Below, in pieces: positions 8,536-17,364 of a DNA stretch of 64,000 nucleotides. Position 1 is the first letter of the stretch; each line of letters begins with the position of its first letter. Below the pieces are notes generated by a model. That model made no database searches. It was not told the origin of the DNA and worked only from the letters and a program-made list of their open reading frames with translations. Where the stretch lies: positions 52,796 through 116,795 of the forward strand of contig JAQVCT010000008.1 of assembly GCA_028689655.1 (NCBI GenBank). The letters run 5' to 3'. The stretch is from Lachnospiraceae bacterium (GTDB lineage Bacteria; Bacillota; Clostridia; Lachnospirales; Lachnospiraceae). Made by a program: the position numbers and the translations under genes.

Positions 8536-10716
8536 TTATTTTGCCAGAAGCATCATGATCTTATTGGAACGTGATACGAAGCTTGTCATGGCATCTGGTG
8601 ATAATGGTGCCTGCTGCAGTTTGGCAAGATCGTATAACTGCTCGCAGATCATTGGTACATTCTCTCCATCTTTGCTGTCCAGGATATACTGTACTAACTG
8701 GTTGCTGGCATTAAGGACTAATGTCTCACCCTCGCCGTTGGCACCGAACATATTCATGTCCATGCCCGGCATAGAGTACATCTTCATCATATCCTGCATA
8801 CGTCTGCTCTCTTCTGACAATGTGATCATGGAAGAGATGTCTTTATTTTTCAGCTTTTCTACCTGCACTTTTAACTCTTTTTTCTTCAAAGCTTTCTTGA
8901 ATACTTCTGTGATGGTAGTGGTCTGCTCTTCTAATTCTTTCTCCGCTTTCTTGGAAGTCTTTGATTTCAGAGAATCCGTAAGATCTGCATCGATTCTCTG
9001 GAATTTTACATTTTCATTCTTGGACTCCAATTGCGTGATGAATGGCTGGTCAATATTATCTTTCAATAATACCGCATCCATCTTTGCTTTCTTGAACATA
9101 TTGATGTACTGACTCTGCTGTACTTCATCAGTTACATAATAGATGACTTTTTCTTTTTTCTCTTCATTGCCATCCGTGTTATCACCACTTGCTGCCTGGT
9201 CTTCTGCTGTTTCACTGTTATCGGCATCTACCACGTTGCCATTCTCGTCTACCACTTCTGCCTCTACTTTATTACCTGACTCGTCTGTTGCTTTTTCCAC
9301 TCCATCTGCATTTTCTACTTCATCAGGATCTGTCTTTTTCACTTCCAGACATTCCGGTAAGGTCATGTATTTGCCATCCAGGTTCTTGAATAAGATATAG
9401 TCGGTCATCTTCTCACAGAACTTATCATCCTTCAAGCAGCCGAATTTGATAAATGGATTGATATCATCCCAGTATTTTTCGTACTCTTCTTTTTCCGTCT
9501 TGCACATACCTGACAGTTTATCAGCCACTTTTTTCGTGATGTAATCTGATATTTTCTTCACAAATCCATCATTCTGCAATGCACTTCTGGAAACATTCAA
9601 TGGAAGATCCGGGCAGTCGATCACACCTTTCAGCAGCATCAGGAATTCCGGAATGACCTCTTTGATATTATCTGCCACGAATACCTGGTTGTTATATAAC
9701 TTGATCACACCCTCGATGGTCTCATACTGCATATTGATCTTAGGGAAATAAAGAATGCCTTTTAGATTGAATGGGTAATCCATATTCAGGTGAATCCAGA
9801 ATAATGGCTCCTTGTAGTCCTGGAATACTTTTCTGTAAAATGCGATGTAATCCTCTTTGGTACATTCATTTGGATGTCTGGTCCAGAGTGGCTGTGTCTC
9901 ATTCAACGGTACCGGACGTTTTACTATCTTCAGCTTCTCTGTGCGCGGTGATACTTCTACTGTTTCTTTTTCGCCTTTATCATTGGTCTTCTCTTCTGTT
10001 TTGGCTTCCTCTACCACGGTCTCGATCACCGTATCTTTGTCGGTTTTCTCTTCCGGTAAGATCGTCTCATATTCCGGCTCTGCGTTTGCTTTACTCAGGA
10101 AGATCCTGGTAGGCATGAAAGAACAATATTTTTCGATAACTTCTCTTGCCTTATATTCGTTACAGAACTCCAGGCAATCTTCATTGATAAATAAGGTGAT
10201 CTCTGTACCGATGGTGGTCTTGTCACCATCTTTCATGGTATATTCTGTGCCGCCCTCGCACTCCCAGTGAGCAGGTGTGGCACCTTCTTTAAAGGAGAGT
10301 GAATCAATATGCACTTCATCTGCCACCATAAATGCAGAATAGAATCCCAGACCGAAATGTCCGATGATCTGGTCGTCGTTTGTCTTATCTTTATATTTCT
10401 CTACGAAATCTGTAGCACCGGAAAATGCGATCTGATTGATATACTCTTCAATTTCCTCCGCTGTCATACCAAGACCATTATCAATGATCTTCAATGTCTT
10501 TTTATCTGGATCTACGATTACCTGAACCTTTGCCTCATAATCATTTGGTAAGGTGCACTCTCCCATCATCTCTAACTTCTTTAGTTTTGTGATTGCATCA
10601 CAACCATTGGAGATTAACTCACGGAAAAATATATCGTGGTCGGAATACAACCATTTTTTGATAATCGGGAATAAATTGTCACTGTTAATTGATAAACTAC
10701 CTTGCTTCTCTGCCAT
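8536..10716 (-). CDS. htpG: Molecular chaperone HtpG (Hsp90)
   Basis: This 726-residue Hsp90 has the N-terminal GHKL ATPase domain with FFRELISNGCDAITKL (about 28-43), DNGLGMT and the lid motif GHFGLGFYSAFMV, then middle and C-terminal dimerisation domains. It is longer than the usual 620-640 residues because of two charged insertions: a Lys/Glu-rich linker at about 222-263 and a very acidic stretch at about 457-525 (VENADG, VVDENGNVVDADN, SGDNTDGNEEKKEK). The first sits where eukaryotic Hsp90 has its charged linker. The gene is monocistronic behind a consensus promoter overlapped upstream by a perfect CIRCE element, so HrcA repression and heat induction are expected. Confidence 0.97.
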   Translation of the reverse strand: MAEKQGSLSINSDNLFPIIKKWLYSDHDIFFRELISNGCDAITKLKKLEMMGECTLPNDYEAKVQVIVDPDKKTLKIIDNGLGMTAEEIEEYINQIAFSGATDFVEKYKDKTNDDQIIGHFGLGFYSAFMVADEVHIDSLSFKEGATPAHWECEGGTEYTMKDGDKTTIGTEITLFINEDCLEFCNEYKAREVIEKYCSFMPTRIFLSKANAEPEYETILPEEKTDKDTVIETVVEEAKTEEKTNDKGEKETVEVSPRTEKLKIVKRPVPLNETQPLWTRHPNECTKEDYIAFYRKVFQDYKEPLFWIHLNMDYPFNLKGILYFPKINMQYETIEGVIKLYNNQVFVADNIKEVIPEFLMLLKGVIDCPDLPLNVSRSALQNDGFVKKISDYITKKVADKLSGMCKTEKEEYEKYWDDINPFIKFGCLKDDKFCEKMTDYILFKNLDGKYMTLPECLEVKKTDPDEVENADGVEKATDESGNKVEAEVVDENGNVVDADNSETAEDQAASGDNTDGNEEKKEKVIYYVTDEVQQSQYINMFKKAKMDAVLLKDNIDQPFITQLESKNENVKFQRIDADLTDSLKSKTSKKAEKELEEQTTTITEVFKKALKKKELKVQVEKLKNKDISSMITLSEESRRMQDMMKMYSMPGMDMNMFGANGEGETLVLNASNQLVQYILDSKDGENVPMICEQLYDLAKLQQAPLSPDAMTSFVSRSNKIMMLLAK

Positions 10717-10789
10717 CTTATTACACTTTCCTTTCTCATTCCTGTAATATTTTTGCTACAGCGTAACATTAAAAAATCCTATGCCATAA

Positions 10790-10818
10790 AGTGTAATGCT
10801 ACAAAAATAAAATGTCAA
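10790..10818 (-). promoter_or_regulatory. htpG promoter
   Basis: On the minus strand TTGACA (10818-10813) and TACACT (10795-10790) are spaced by exactly 17 bp, about 75 bp before the htpG start. Confidence 0.8.
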
Positions 10819-10825
10819 GAGAAAA

Positions 10826-10852
10826 TTAGCACTCATTCGTCATGAGTGCTAA
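10826..10852 (-). promoter_or_regulatory. CIRCE operator (HrcA site)
   Basis: TTAGCACTC (10826-10834), nine bases, then GAGTGCTAA (10844-10852): a full match to the CIRCE consensus bound by the HrcA heat-shock repressor. It ends 8 bp before the -35 box of htpG. Confidence 0.95.
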
Positions 10853-10925
10853 TAATGTCTCAAAAAGCCTATATTTCAGGCATTTTTGTAATTATAAAAT
10901 TATTCTAAACTTCTGGTTTTATAGA

Positions 10926-12632
10926 TTATAACTCTTTCAGTACAAATTGTCTTACCAGTGTGTCTAATGACTCTGCCTGTGCAGATAATTCCTCGCTTGT
11001 GGCAGAAGATTCCTCTGCTGTTGCGGAGTTCGCCTGAATGACCTCCGAGATCTGGTTGACTCCGGCTTCCGCCTGCTCCATGGCGTCCGCCTGTTCCTTT
11101 GCCTGCGCACTGCTGTCCTTTGCTGCCTCAGCCACCATATTTACGCCATCTACTACCTCATTAATGTTCTCTGCAGTACTCATGGCAGTGTTCGTACCGT
11201 TTGTAATCTCTTCCAGAGCACTCATAATAAGCTGTCTGGTGTTTACTGCGGACTGCGCACTGTCAGCCGCAAGCTTTCCTATCTGATTTGCTACAACAGC
11301 AAAGCCTTTTCCGGCTTCTCCTGCTCGCGCTGCTTCTATGGATGCATTCAGTGGCAGAAGATTGGTCTGTGATGCAATGGCTTCGATTTCAGAGATAATA
11401 CCTTCTATCTTCTTGGATGTTTCACTGATATTTCCCATGGTTTCCACCATTTCATTCATCCTGGATCGGCTTTCATTTGCTTTTCTGGCATTTTCTCTTG
11501 ACATTGTATAGGATTCTTCCGCATTTTCTGCTGTCTTTTGAATATTCGTTGTGAGATTAGATATGGTAGCCAGCAATTCCTCCACTGCGCCTGCCTGTTC
11601 TGTTGCGCCTTCTGCGAGACTTTGTGCTGCCTCTGCCAGATTTGTAGACCCAGCAGATACCTGCGTTGCTGATTCTTCAATCTGTTTTAGAGTTCCATTC
11701 ATTTTTGTATTTACATCGTGAATAGATGAATGAAGTTCTTCAAACTCTCCCACATATTTTTCCGGTATCTGAGATTCTGCTGTATAATCACCCTCTGACA
11801 TCTTCTCCAGCCTGTATTTTGCATCTCCGATAATCTCAGCGAGATTTTGTGCCATGGCACTTGCTATGGTTACCATATCTGCAACTTCATCCCCTGTATC
11901 CATCTTCGGAAAATCGCCTGCCAGATCTCCTCCGGCAAAGGTCTTTAACCGATTCGATAGCTGTAATAACGGTTCAGCGATTCCACCTGCTATATTTTTG
12001 CCTAAAAAGATGGATACAGCCAATGCCATGACGATGACAACTACGATTACCACAAACAGCACAACTCTCAATATGGCCAGACTGTTTTGCAATTTATTTC
12101 CCGTTGAGACATTGACGTTCATTAACTCCGCCAGGTTGGCATAGACCTCATCATAGATCGGTGACAACTCATTTGCCAATCTGCTCTGGGCCTCTGCACT
12201 TCTTTCCACATCTATCGTATTCCCAAGCTCGATGATATCATCCTCTTTGCTCCAATACTCTTCCATCAGACTTAACGCTTTATTATACGCATCACGCTCT
12301 GCATCTGTGGTCAGCGTTCCTTTTACTGTGTCCATATACGCTTTGCAGTCTTTTGCTTTCTCGTCATGCGTCTTCACAATTTTTGCTATAATATCCGCAT
12401 CTGTATAACCTACAATAGCTCGGGTCGCACTTCGTGCATCTGCAAAGGTTACCATCGCCTTTCCGATATCTCCCTGTGAAAATCCATAATTTGTCAACGC
12501 ATAATTGTATCTGGATGCAATATAATTCATTGCAATACAGCCTACGACACCTGATATACTGGCAATTATTGAAATAATAATAAATGCTTTTGTTAACCGT
12601 TCCTTTATTCTCATTTTTCTTAGTTTTTCCAT
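10926..12632 (-). CDS. Methyl-accepting chemotaxis protein
   Basis: This 568-residue chemoreceptor has transmembrane helices at about 14-36 and 188-210 around a helical periplasmic-type sensor, a HAMP domain to about 265 and a methyl-accepting signalling domain with the tip [14 protein letters not shown] (about 437-450). The tip differs from the norm in reading [18 protein letters not shown], with proline where alanine is usual in LLALNAS; this may alter the hairpin turn. The ligand is unknown. It is transcribed alone, 210 bp from the htpG promoter region. Confidence 0.94.
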   Translation of the reverse strand: MEKLRKMRIKERLTKAFIIISIIASISGVVGCIAMNYIASRYNYALTNYGFSQGDIGKAMVTFADARSATRAIVGYTDADIIAKIVKTHDEKAKDCKAYMDTVKGTLTTDAERDAYNKALSLMEEYWSKEDDIIELGNTIDVERSAEAQSRLANELSPIYDEVYANLAELMNVNVSTGNKLQNSLAILRVVLFVVIVVVIVMALAVSIFLGKNIAGGIAEPLLQLSNRLKTFAGGDLAGDFPKMDTGDEVADMVTIASAMAQNLAEIIGDAKYRLEKMSEGDYTAESQIPEKYVGEFEELHSSIHDVNTKMNGTLKQIEESATQVSAGSTNLAEAAQSLAEGATEQAGAVEELLATISNLTTNIQKTAENAEESYTMSRENARKANESRSRMNEMVETMGNISETSKKIEGIISEIEAIASQTNLLPLNASIEAARAGEAGKGFAVVANQIGKLAADSAQSAVNTRQLIMSALEEITNGTNTAMSTAENINEVVDGVNMVAEAAKDSSAQAKEQADAMEQAEAGVNQISEVIQANSATAEESSATSEELSAQAESLDTLVRQFVLKEL

Positions 12633-12714
12633 CGCTTTTTCCTCATTTCATTTTATCTTCGTATATTAAAGATACATTACCCACCTTGTATTTTATTACT
12701 CTTTGGAAAGCAGC

Positions 12715-12943
12715 CTATCCTGCGCCTGTCCATACTCCTGCCAACTTTTCATATTCCAAATTTGGGATTGGGGGAGAAGAATAATAGTCCCACCACATAT
12801 TAACTTTCCTCAAAAACAATGCATCATCCAACAGCACTACCCTTCTTCCCATACGCCTTCTCATTTCCATCCGCCAACTGAAAATATTGTATATTCCGCT
12901 CTTCCATAATAGCATTCGCATCCGGCAGAATAATTCCCTTATG
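12715..12943 (-). pseudogene. Possible decayed coding fragment
   Basis: Two overlapping minus-strand frames here have protein-like composition: 12824-12943 reads IILPDANAIMEERNIQYF followed by a stop, and 12715-12921 reads in a second frame ending YSSPPIPNLEYEKLAGVWTG. Neither has a binding site or a recognised relative. A frameshifted gene remnant is one reading; chance open frames are another. Confidence 0.25.
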
Positions 12944-13006
12944 TAAGAAAAAGCAGCTTACGAAGAATCAAGTGTAATTGATTCTTCGTAAGCTGCTTTT
13001 TCTTAC
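12943..13006. terminator. Perfect 28-bp hairpin, bidirectional terminator
   Basis: The two arms are exactly complementary over 28 bases, and each strand reads AAAAAGCAGC ... GCTGCTTTTT, the pattern of a bidirectional intrinsic terminator. Confidence 0.8.
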
Positions 13007-13033
13007 ACTATGATAAATAGAGTCTTCTCTTTC
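12943..13033 (-). ncRNA. Putative small RNA ending in a 28-bp hairpin
   Basis: A consensus promoter (13039-13067) should start transcription near 13032. About 25 bases later comes a perfect 28-bp stem (13006-12979 with 12970-12943, 8-base loop) whose 3' arm ends GCTGCTTTTTCTTAC. The predicted transcript is about 90 nt with no coding capacity. Confidence 0.5.
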
Positions 13034-13038
13034 CAAAA

Positions 13039-13067
13039 ATTATACCGTGTTTATCCATATATGTCAA
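13039..13067 (-). promoter_or_regulatory. Consensus promoter without a nearby gene
   Basis: On the minus strand TTGACA (13067-13062), a 17-bp spacer and TATAAT (13044-13039), both boxes perfect. The next minus-strand gene starts more than 400 bp away, beyond the hairpin. Confidence 0.85.
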
Positions 13068-13076
13068 TCTTAGCGG

Positions 13077-13110
13077 AGCCCATAAATTTAAGTAAAATTC
13101 AAGCATATTA
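13077..13110. repeat. 34-bp direct repeat left of fic
   Basis: AGCCCATA-ATTTAAGTAAAATTCAAGC-TATTA; matches 14322-14355 at 32 of 34 positions in the same orientation. It sits just past the terminator of the Fic gene. Confidence 0.85.
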
Positions 13111-13114
13111 TAAT

Positions 13115-13138
13115 AAAAAAGCTACCATAATCGGTAGC
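13115..13138 (-). terminator. Terminator of the Fic gene
   Basis: GCTACC/GGTAGC stem (13121-13126 with 13133-13138) followed on the minus strand by TTTTTTATTA, 22 bases after the stop codon. Confidence 0.8.
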
Positions 13139-13159
13139 CTCCAATGTAATATGTTTTCT

Positions 13160-14236
13160 CTATTGTAATATATAAATATTTTTTCCTGCCCGCTTTGTTT
13201 TTTCCAGATACTCCCTATCTGCCAACGCATTTAATATCTTTCCTGCTGTGGAAGGGGTTACTTTTAATATGTCTGCTGCCGTTGCAATACTGATTTCAGT
13301 TCCTTTTCCATGTTTCTGCATCTTTGATAAAAGCAGTTTTTGATTATCGGAAAGTCTGTTATCTTCTTTGATAGAGGTAACAATACATTCCTCCATGATT
13401 CCTAGTAAATAATCAATAAATGGAGTAATATCTATCCACCGTTTTCCATTTGCCTGAACTGACTCTGACTCTTTTAAAGAAGTATAATAACCAGATAAAC
13501 TCTTATTGATTGTTCTCGACAATGGAAGATATTTTATCTTTTCTATCCCTTTATGCAATAACAATGAGTTGGTAAGTATTCTTGCCATCCTGCCGTTACC
13601 ATCACAAAACGGATGAATGTATACAAAATAAAAATGAAAAATACTTGCCGTCAGCCACCCATTATATTTTGAAGTATCTGCAAAAACAAACAACTCATTC
13701 ATCATGCTTTCAATCTGCTTCGCCTCTGCCGGTGTATGAATAATGTCCGTGTTACTTCCTACATAAACCATGCCTGTCCGAAATAATGTTCCTGCAAGGT
13801 GCTCATTCTCACAAACATTCTGTGTCACTATTTCCCACAATTCTCTGATGTTTTCTATCGTTATAGGCTTCTCGTATGCATAGTTCATACCATGAATGGT
13901 ATTGACAACCATTTTGTCATCCTTGGACTTCGGCTTATCATATGTCTTTCTGACATTCTCTACTGTGGTTCTTGCCCCTTCAATCGTAGCCGAATGAAAT
14001 GCATCTAACAAAATGATATCTTTGGCTTTTTGCTCATTGTTTATTTTCCGATATAAACTATCTATTGTTTTCAGTCGGTTTTGTATTTCTTCGGTCTGCA
14101 CCAGATAAATCTCTGTATTTTGTAATCCATGCAAATCCAGAATTTCTTTATGCTGTTTCCGATACTGCAATTCATGAACTGCTGATGCAATTCCTGCTTT
14201 TTCTTTGATTTTTAGTGTTGCATAGGATTCATACAT
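13160..14236 (-). CDS. Fic family protein with C-terminal winged helix
   Basis: This 358-residue protein has a Fic N-terminal helical part (about 30-110), the Fic core with the catalytic motif HPFCDGNGRMAR (about 207-218), and a C-terminal winged-helix segment (about 295-358, SIATAADILKVTPSTAGKILNAL). Fic enzymes with an intact HPFx(D/E)GNGR motif transfer AMP or another nucleotide moiety to proteins. An inhibitory (S/T)xxxE(G/N) motif may be the TIEGART segment near residue 88, which would place it in the N-terminally autoinhibited class. AGGTG precedes the ATG. The gene is single, has its own terminator and is flanked by direct repeats, which suggests acquisition as a unit. Confidence 0.93.
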   Translation of the reverse strand: MYESYATLKIKEKAGIASAVHELQYRKQHKEILDLHGLQNTEIYLVQTEEIQNRLKTIDSLYRKINNEQKAKDIILLDAFHSATIEGARTTVENVRKTYDKPKSKDDKMVVNTIHGMNYAYEKPITIENIRELWEIVTQNVCENEHLAGTLFRTGMVYVGSNTDIIHTPAEAKQIESMMNELFVFADTSKYNGWLTASIFHFYFVYIHPFCDGNGRMARILTNSLLLHKGIEKIKYLPLSRTINKSLSGYYTSLKESESVQANGKRWIDITPFIDYLLGIMEECIVTSIKEDNRLSDNQKLLLSKMQKHGKGTEISIATAADILKVTPSTAGKILNALADREYLEKTKRAGKNIYILQ

Positions 14237-14321
14237 AGATTACACCTGCCCCTCTAATGCTCAGTTCATTGAATATCAGTATATCATAACCTATCCCCAA
14301 AGTCATTATCCATTCCATATA

Positions 14322-14355
14322 AGCCCATATATTTAAGTAAAATTCAAGCGTATTA
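14322..14355. repeat. 34-bp direct repeat right of fic
   Basis: Same sequence and orientation as 13077-13110 (two differences). It lies between the Fic start region and the terminator of the isomerase gene upstream. Confidence 0.85.
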
Positions 14356-14392
14356 AAAAAGCACCTGTAAGAGTTTTATCCTCCACAGGTGC
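14355..14392 (-). terminator. Terminator of peptidyl-prolyl isomerase gene
   Basis: GCACCTGT (14361-14368) pairs with ACAGGTGC (14385-14392); on the minus strand TTTTTT follows. It lies 40 bases after the stop codon. Confidence 0.8.
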
Positions 14393-14430
14393 ATCTGTCT
14401 GCTTTCCAATCATACAAGTACAGGCACTTT

Positions 14431-15648
14431 TTAATCTTCCTCGAAATATTTGGTATACGTATCAAAAAAATTCTTCGTTGTCACCTTCTCATCATGAATG
14501 AACGCAATGTTCTCCCATAGCTTGTCATTCAGATGTCTCGTAAGTGTGGTCAGGAAATTATCATACTCTTCGTTGAAGACTTCCTTTTTTCTCTGCTCCA
14601 CGATCTTCACTTTATTGGCATCTGTCTCATCCCGGTCAAAGGTGCTGAGACATTTCACTATATAATAGCCGTTATCGCTCTGGATCACATCGCTCACCTC
14701 ATCCGTTCCCAGATTGAACGTGACCGTCTCAAAGTCCTTCTCCATCTCACCCTTTCCAAAGGAATAGGTGCCCACCTTGTCATCGCTGTATGCCTCTATC
14801 AGCGCTGAAAAGTCCTCTCCTTTTTTAGCTTTCTGACACACCTGCTGCGCTTTTTCATAGATTCTTTTCTTTTCGCTGTCTGATACCTGCTCTTTTTCCC
14901 CTTTTCCATTGAGCTTGTAGGTCTTGAACAGAATCTGCTGCACTGTTATGGTACGTGCTTCATCATCACTGATCTCCGGATTGATATCCTTGATGATATC
15001 ATTGTAGACTTTATTGGCGAGGGCATACTCTTTATACATTTCCAAAATCGTGTCGTGATCCACATTCATTTTCTGGCGTTCCACTTCATTCAGGGATTTG
15101 TAATATTCCTCCGCGGCCTTATTCACCTTATCCAGATCCTCCCCGTCAAGGGTGATGGCATGTTCTTCCGCCAGGAGATTCATGGCTTTGATCTGCGCGA
15201 TTCTAGCCAGCACATTCTCCTTGATACTGTTTTCCAGATTGGTGCCCTGCAGATCTTTTTCCCAGATTTCTTTCCCAAATACACTCTCGTACTGATTCTG
15301 GGTATTGGTAAGGTAGACCATGAATTCCGGCAGTCTGCAGGGTGTTCGATTGATACGGAACACCTCATCACTGCTAAAGCCAGTGGTCAGTACGATCTTT
15401 TTAGCTGTTTGCGTAGTCGCTGCAGCCGGTTCCCCAGCAGCTTCCTCACCACCGCTATTACAGGCAGTGAGGGTTACCATCATAAAGAGCAGGATGAAGA
15501 AAAGCATGGCATTCCTAAAATGTCCATGGTTTTCCTGGATACACGTGCATCTGGTTCTTTTATGATCGCTGTGGCTTCTCTTCCCGGTATTATTTATTTG
15601 TCTTTGATCTTGTATCTTATTATACGTGCTGTTATTCATAATCCTCAT
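14431..15648 (-). CDS. Lipoprotein peptidyl-prolyl isomerase (PrsA/SurA-like)
   Basis: This 405-residue protein has a lipoprotein signal: a hydrophobic run (MLFFILLFMMVTL, about 49-61) ends in the lipobox LTAC with the modified cysteine near residue 64. A SurA-N-like helical region follows, then a parvulin (PpiC) domain (about 230-345) with VQQILFKTY, YSDDKVGTYSFGKGEME and IQSDNGYYIVK. It should act outside the membrane, helping secreted proteins fold. About 45 residues of Asn/Arg/His-rich sequence precede the signal, which is unusual; with no strong binding site at 15648, the true start may be further in. Confidence 0.85.
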   Translation of the reverse strand: MRIMNNSTYNKIQDQRQINNTGKRSHSDHKRTRCTCIQENHGHFRNAMLFFILLFMMVTLTACNSGGEEAAGEPAAATTQTAKKIVLTTGFSSDEVFRINRTPCRLPEFMVYLTNTQNQYESVFGKEIWEKDLQGTNLENSIKENVLARIAQIKAMNLLAEEHAITLDGEDLDKVNKAAEEYYKSLNEVERQKMNVDHDTILEMYKEYALANKVYNDIIKDINPEISDDEARTITVQQILFKTYKLNGKGEKEQVSDSEKKRIYEKAQQVCQKAKKGEDFSALIEAYSDDKVGTYSFGKGEMEKDFETVTFNLGTDEVSDVIQSDNGYYIVKCLSTFDRDETDANKVKIVEQRKKEVFNEEYDNFLTTLTRHLNDKLWENIAFIHDEKVTTKNFFDTYTKYFEED

Positions 15649-15715
15649 TTTCTTACTATCTGATTCTTCCAGTACCTGATTTTTCCAGTATCATGGTGCT
15701 TATTATTTATTTTAT

Positions 15716-15868
15716 GTAACTATTCAGAGCCAAGCAAATTCATAAAAATATGCGAATCATGCTTGCATGAGTGAGCTGATTTTTGTGAATTTATTTGGCG
15801 AAGTAACCACATAAGCAAAAGGAAAGCTTCGAAGAAGCGATTTTGCGCATGGGGTTCTGAATCGTTAC
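15716..15868. mobile_element. 153-bp MITE-like element, copy 1
   Basis: It begins GTAACTATTCAGAGCC and ends GGTTCTGAATCGTTAC, inverted termini with one mismatch in the right end. It matches 55579-55731 at 151 of 153 positions. Flanks TATTTTAT (15708-15715) and TATTTTAC (15869-15876) look like an 8-bp target duplication with one change. It holds no gene; the interior folds into two multi-stem parts. It ends 10 bp past the stop of the FAD gene. Confidence 0.85.
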
Positions 15869-15878
15869 TATTTTACTT

Positions 15879-17285
15879 CTATTTTGCTTCCATTTTATGC
15901 AGGATGCTTCTGGCTACGCTGATTCCGTTTGCAGATGCCTGCTGTAATCCTCTGGTCACACCGGCACCATCTCCGATGGCACGTAAACCCGCAATACTGG
16001 TCTCGAAGTCTGTGTTCACCACCACTTTATTGGAATAGAACTTGACTTCCACACCGTACAACAATGTCTCCTCAGAAGCGATTCCCGGTGTGACCTGATC
16101 CAGTGCCTCCAGCATCTCAATGATATCCACCATGATTCTGTGTGGAAATACCAGGGAGAGATCTCCCGGTACCGCATCCTTCAGTGTGGGAATCAGGTTA
16201 TTACGGCACAGACGTTCCTCAGTGGTTCGTCTGCCCCGTTTCAAATCTCCAAAGGTCTGAACTAAGATTCTACCACCGCAAAGCATATTAGACAACTGTG
16301 CAATTTGCTTTCCATATTCGATAGGGGTACGGAAAGGCTTCGTAAAGTTCTTGGAGACCAGCAATGCAAAGTTGGTATTCGAGGTCTTATGTTCCTTCGA
16401 TTTATATGCGTGACCGTTTACCACTGCCAGTCCGTTGTCATAATATTCTGTTGCTACTTCCCCGGATGGGTTGGTGCAGAACGTACGCACCTTGTCATCA
16501 AAGGTAGGTGTGTGAAATACCAGTTTTGCCTCATAGAGATTTTCATTGAGGAACTGCATCACTTCGTCGCGGACTTCCACACGGACACCGATATCCACTG
16601 TGCCCACTGTAGTCTCTATTTTCTCTTCTTCACAGACACCATGGAACCAGTCTGCGCCTTCTCTGCCCACCGCTGACACGATCTCCGTTGCGTAGAAGGT
16701 CTCTCCTTTTTCCGTGATGACACCCTTCGCTTTGTTGTCCTCAATGATGATCTTGTCCACCATGGTGTTAAAAAGAATGGTCACCTGTTCCTCTTCCAGG
16801 TGATGCTGCAGACGCTCATAGATCTTGTAGCCTTCCTCTGTGCCCAGATGTCTGATGGGACATTCGATGAGCTTCAGGTTTGCCTTGATGGCTTTACGGC
16901 GGATCATCTGAATCTCTTTCTCTTTATCCACACCGTATACATCGGTATCTGCGCCGAATTTCAGATAGATGTCGTCAGACTCATGGATCAGCTCCTCCGT
17001 CCTCTCATATCCCAGAATCTCTGGAAGATTGCCTCCCACATCCGGTGACAGGGAAAGCTTCCCATCTGAAAATGCCCCCGCTCCGGCAAATCCTGTGGTA
17101 ATGGAGCAGGGACTGCAGCCTACGCATTGCTTCGTCACACGCTTGGGACAATTTCTCTTTTCAATGGATCGCCCTTTCTCCAGCATGAGGACCTTTAAGT
17201 CCTTGTTCTTTTCCATCAATTCATAGGCACAGAAGATTCCTCCCGGGCCGGCTCCTATTATGATTACGTCATATTGATTATTCAT
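15879..17285 (-). CDS. FAD-dependent oxidoreductase (COG2509-like)
   Basis: The protein has about 468 residues. It starts MNNQYDVIIIGAGPGG, a Rossmann fold binding FAD (7-20), has a cysteine cluster C46...C54VGC57SPC60 suited to metal or redox function, and ends in a second FAD contact (GLRAIGDGAGVTRGLQQA). This matches the uncharacterised FAD-dependent dehydrogenases of COG2509. The start at 17285 follows AGGAAGG at good distance; the frame continues upstream to 17330 but that extension (RKIERKIGRKIK) is encoded by the repetitive purine-rich leader. It is downstream of sbcC by 79 bp and may be transcribed with it. Substrate unknown. Confidence 0.85.
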   Translation of the reverse strand: MNNQYDVIIIGAGPGGIFCAYELMEKNKDLKVLMLEKGRSIEKRNCPKRVTKQCVGCSPCSITTGFAGAGAFSDGKLSLSPDVGGNLPEILGYERTEELIHESDDIYLKFGADTDVYGVDKEKEIQMIRRKAIKANLKLIECPIRHLGTEEGYKIYERLQHHLEEEQVTILFNTMVDKIIIEDNKAKGVITEKGETFYATEIVSAVGREGADWFHGVCEEEKIETTVGTVDIGVRVEVRDEVMQFLNENLYEAKLVFHTPTFDDKVRTFCTNPSGEVATEYYDNGLAVVNGHAYKSKEHKTSNTNFALLVSKNFTKPFRTPIEYGKQIAQLSNMLCGGRILVQTFGDLKRGRRTTEERLCRNNLIPTLKDAVPGDLSLVFPHRIMVDIIEMLEALDQVTPGIASEETLLYGVEVKFYSNKVVVNTDFETSIAGLRAIGDGAGVTRGLQQASANGISVARSILHKMEAK

Positions 17286-17364
17286 CTTTATTTTCCTTCC
17301 TATTTTCCTCTCTATTTTTCTTCCATTCATTTTATCCTAAATAGCGTGGGGACTCTCTCTTTTC

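Noticed and set aside
8483..9112. 209-codon plus-strand frame over the htpG end
   Set aside because: Antisense shadow of htpG: Ser/Phe-rich, no binding site, no domain.
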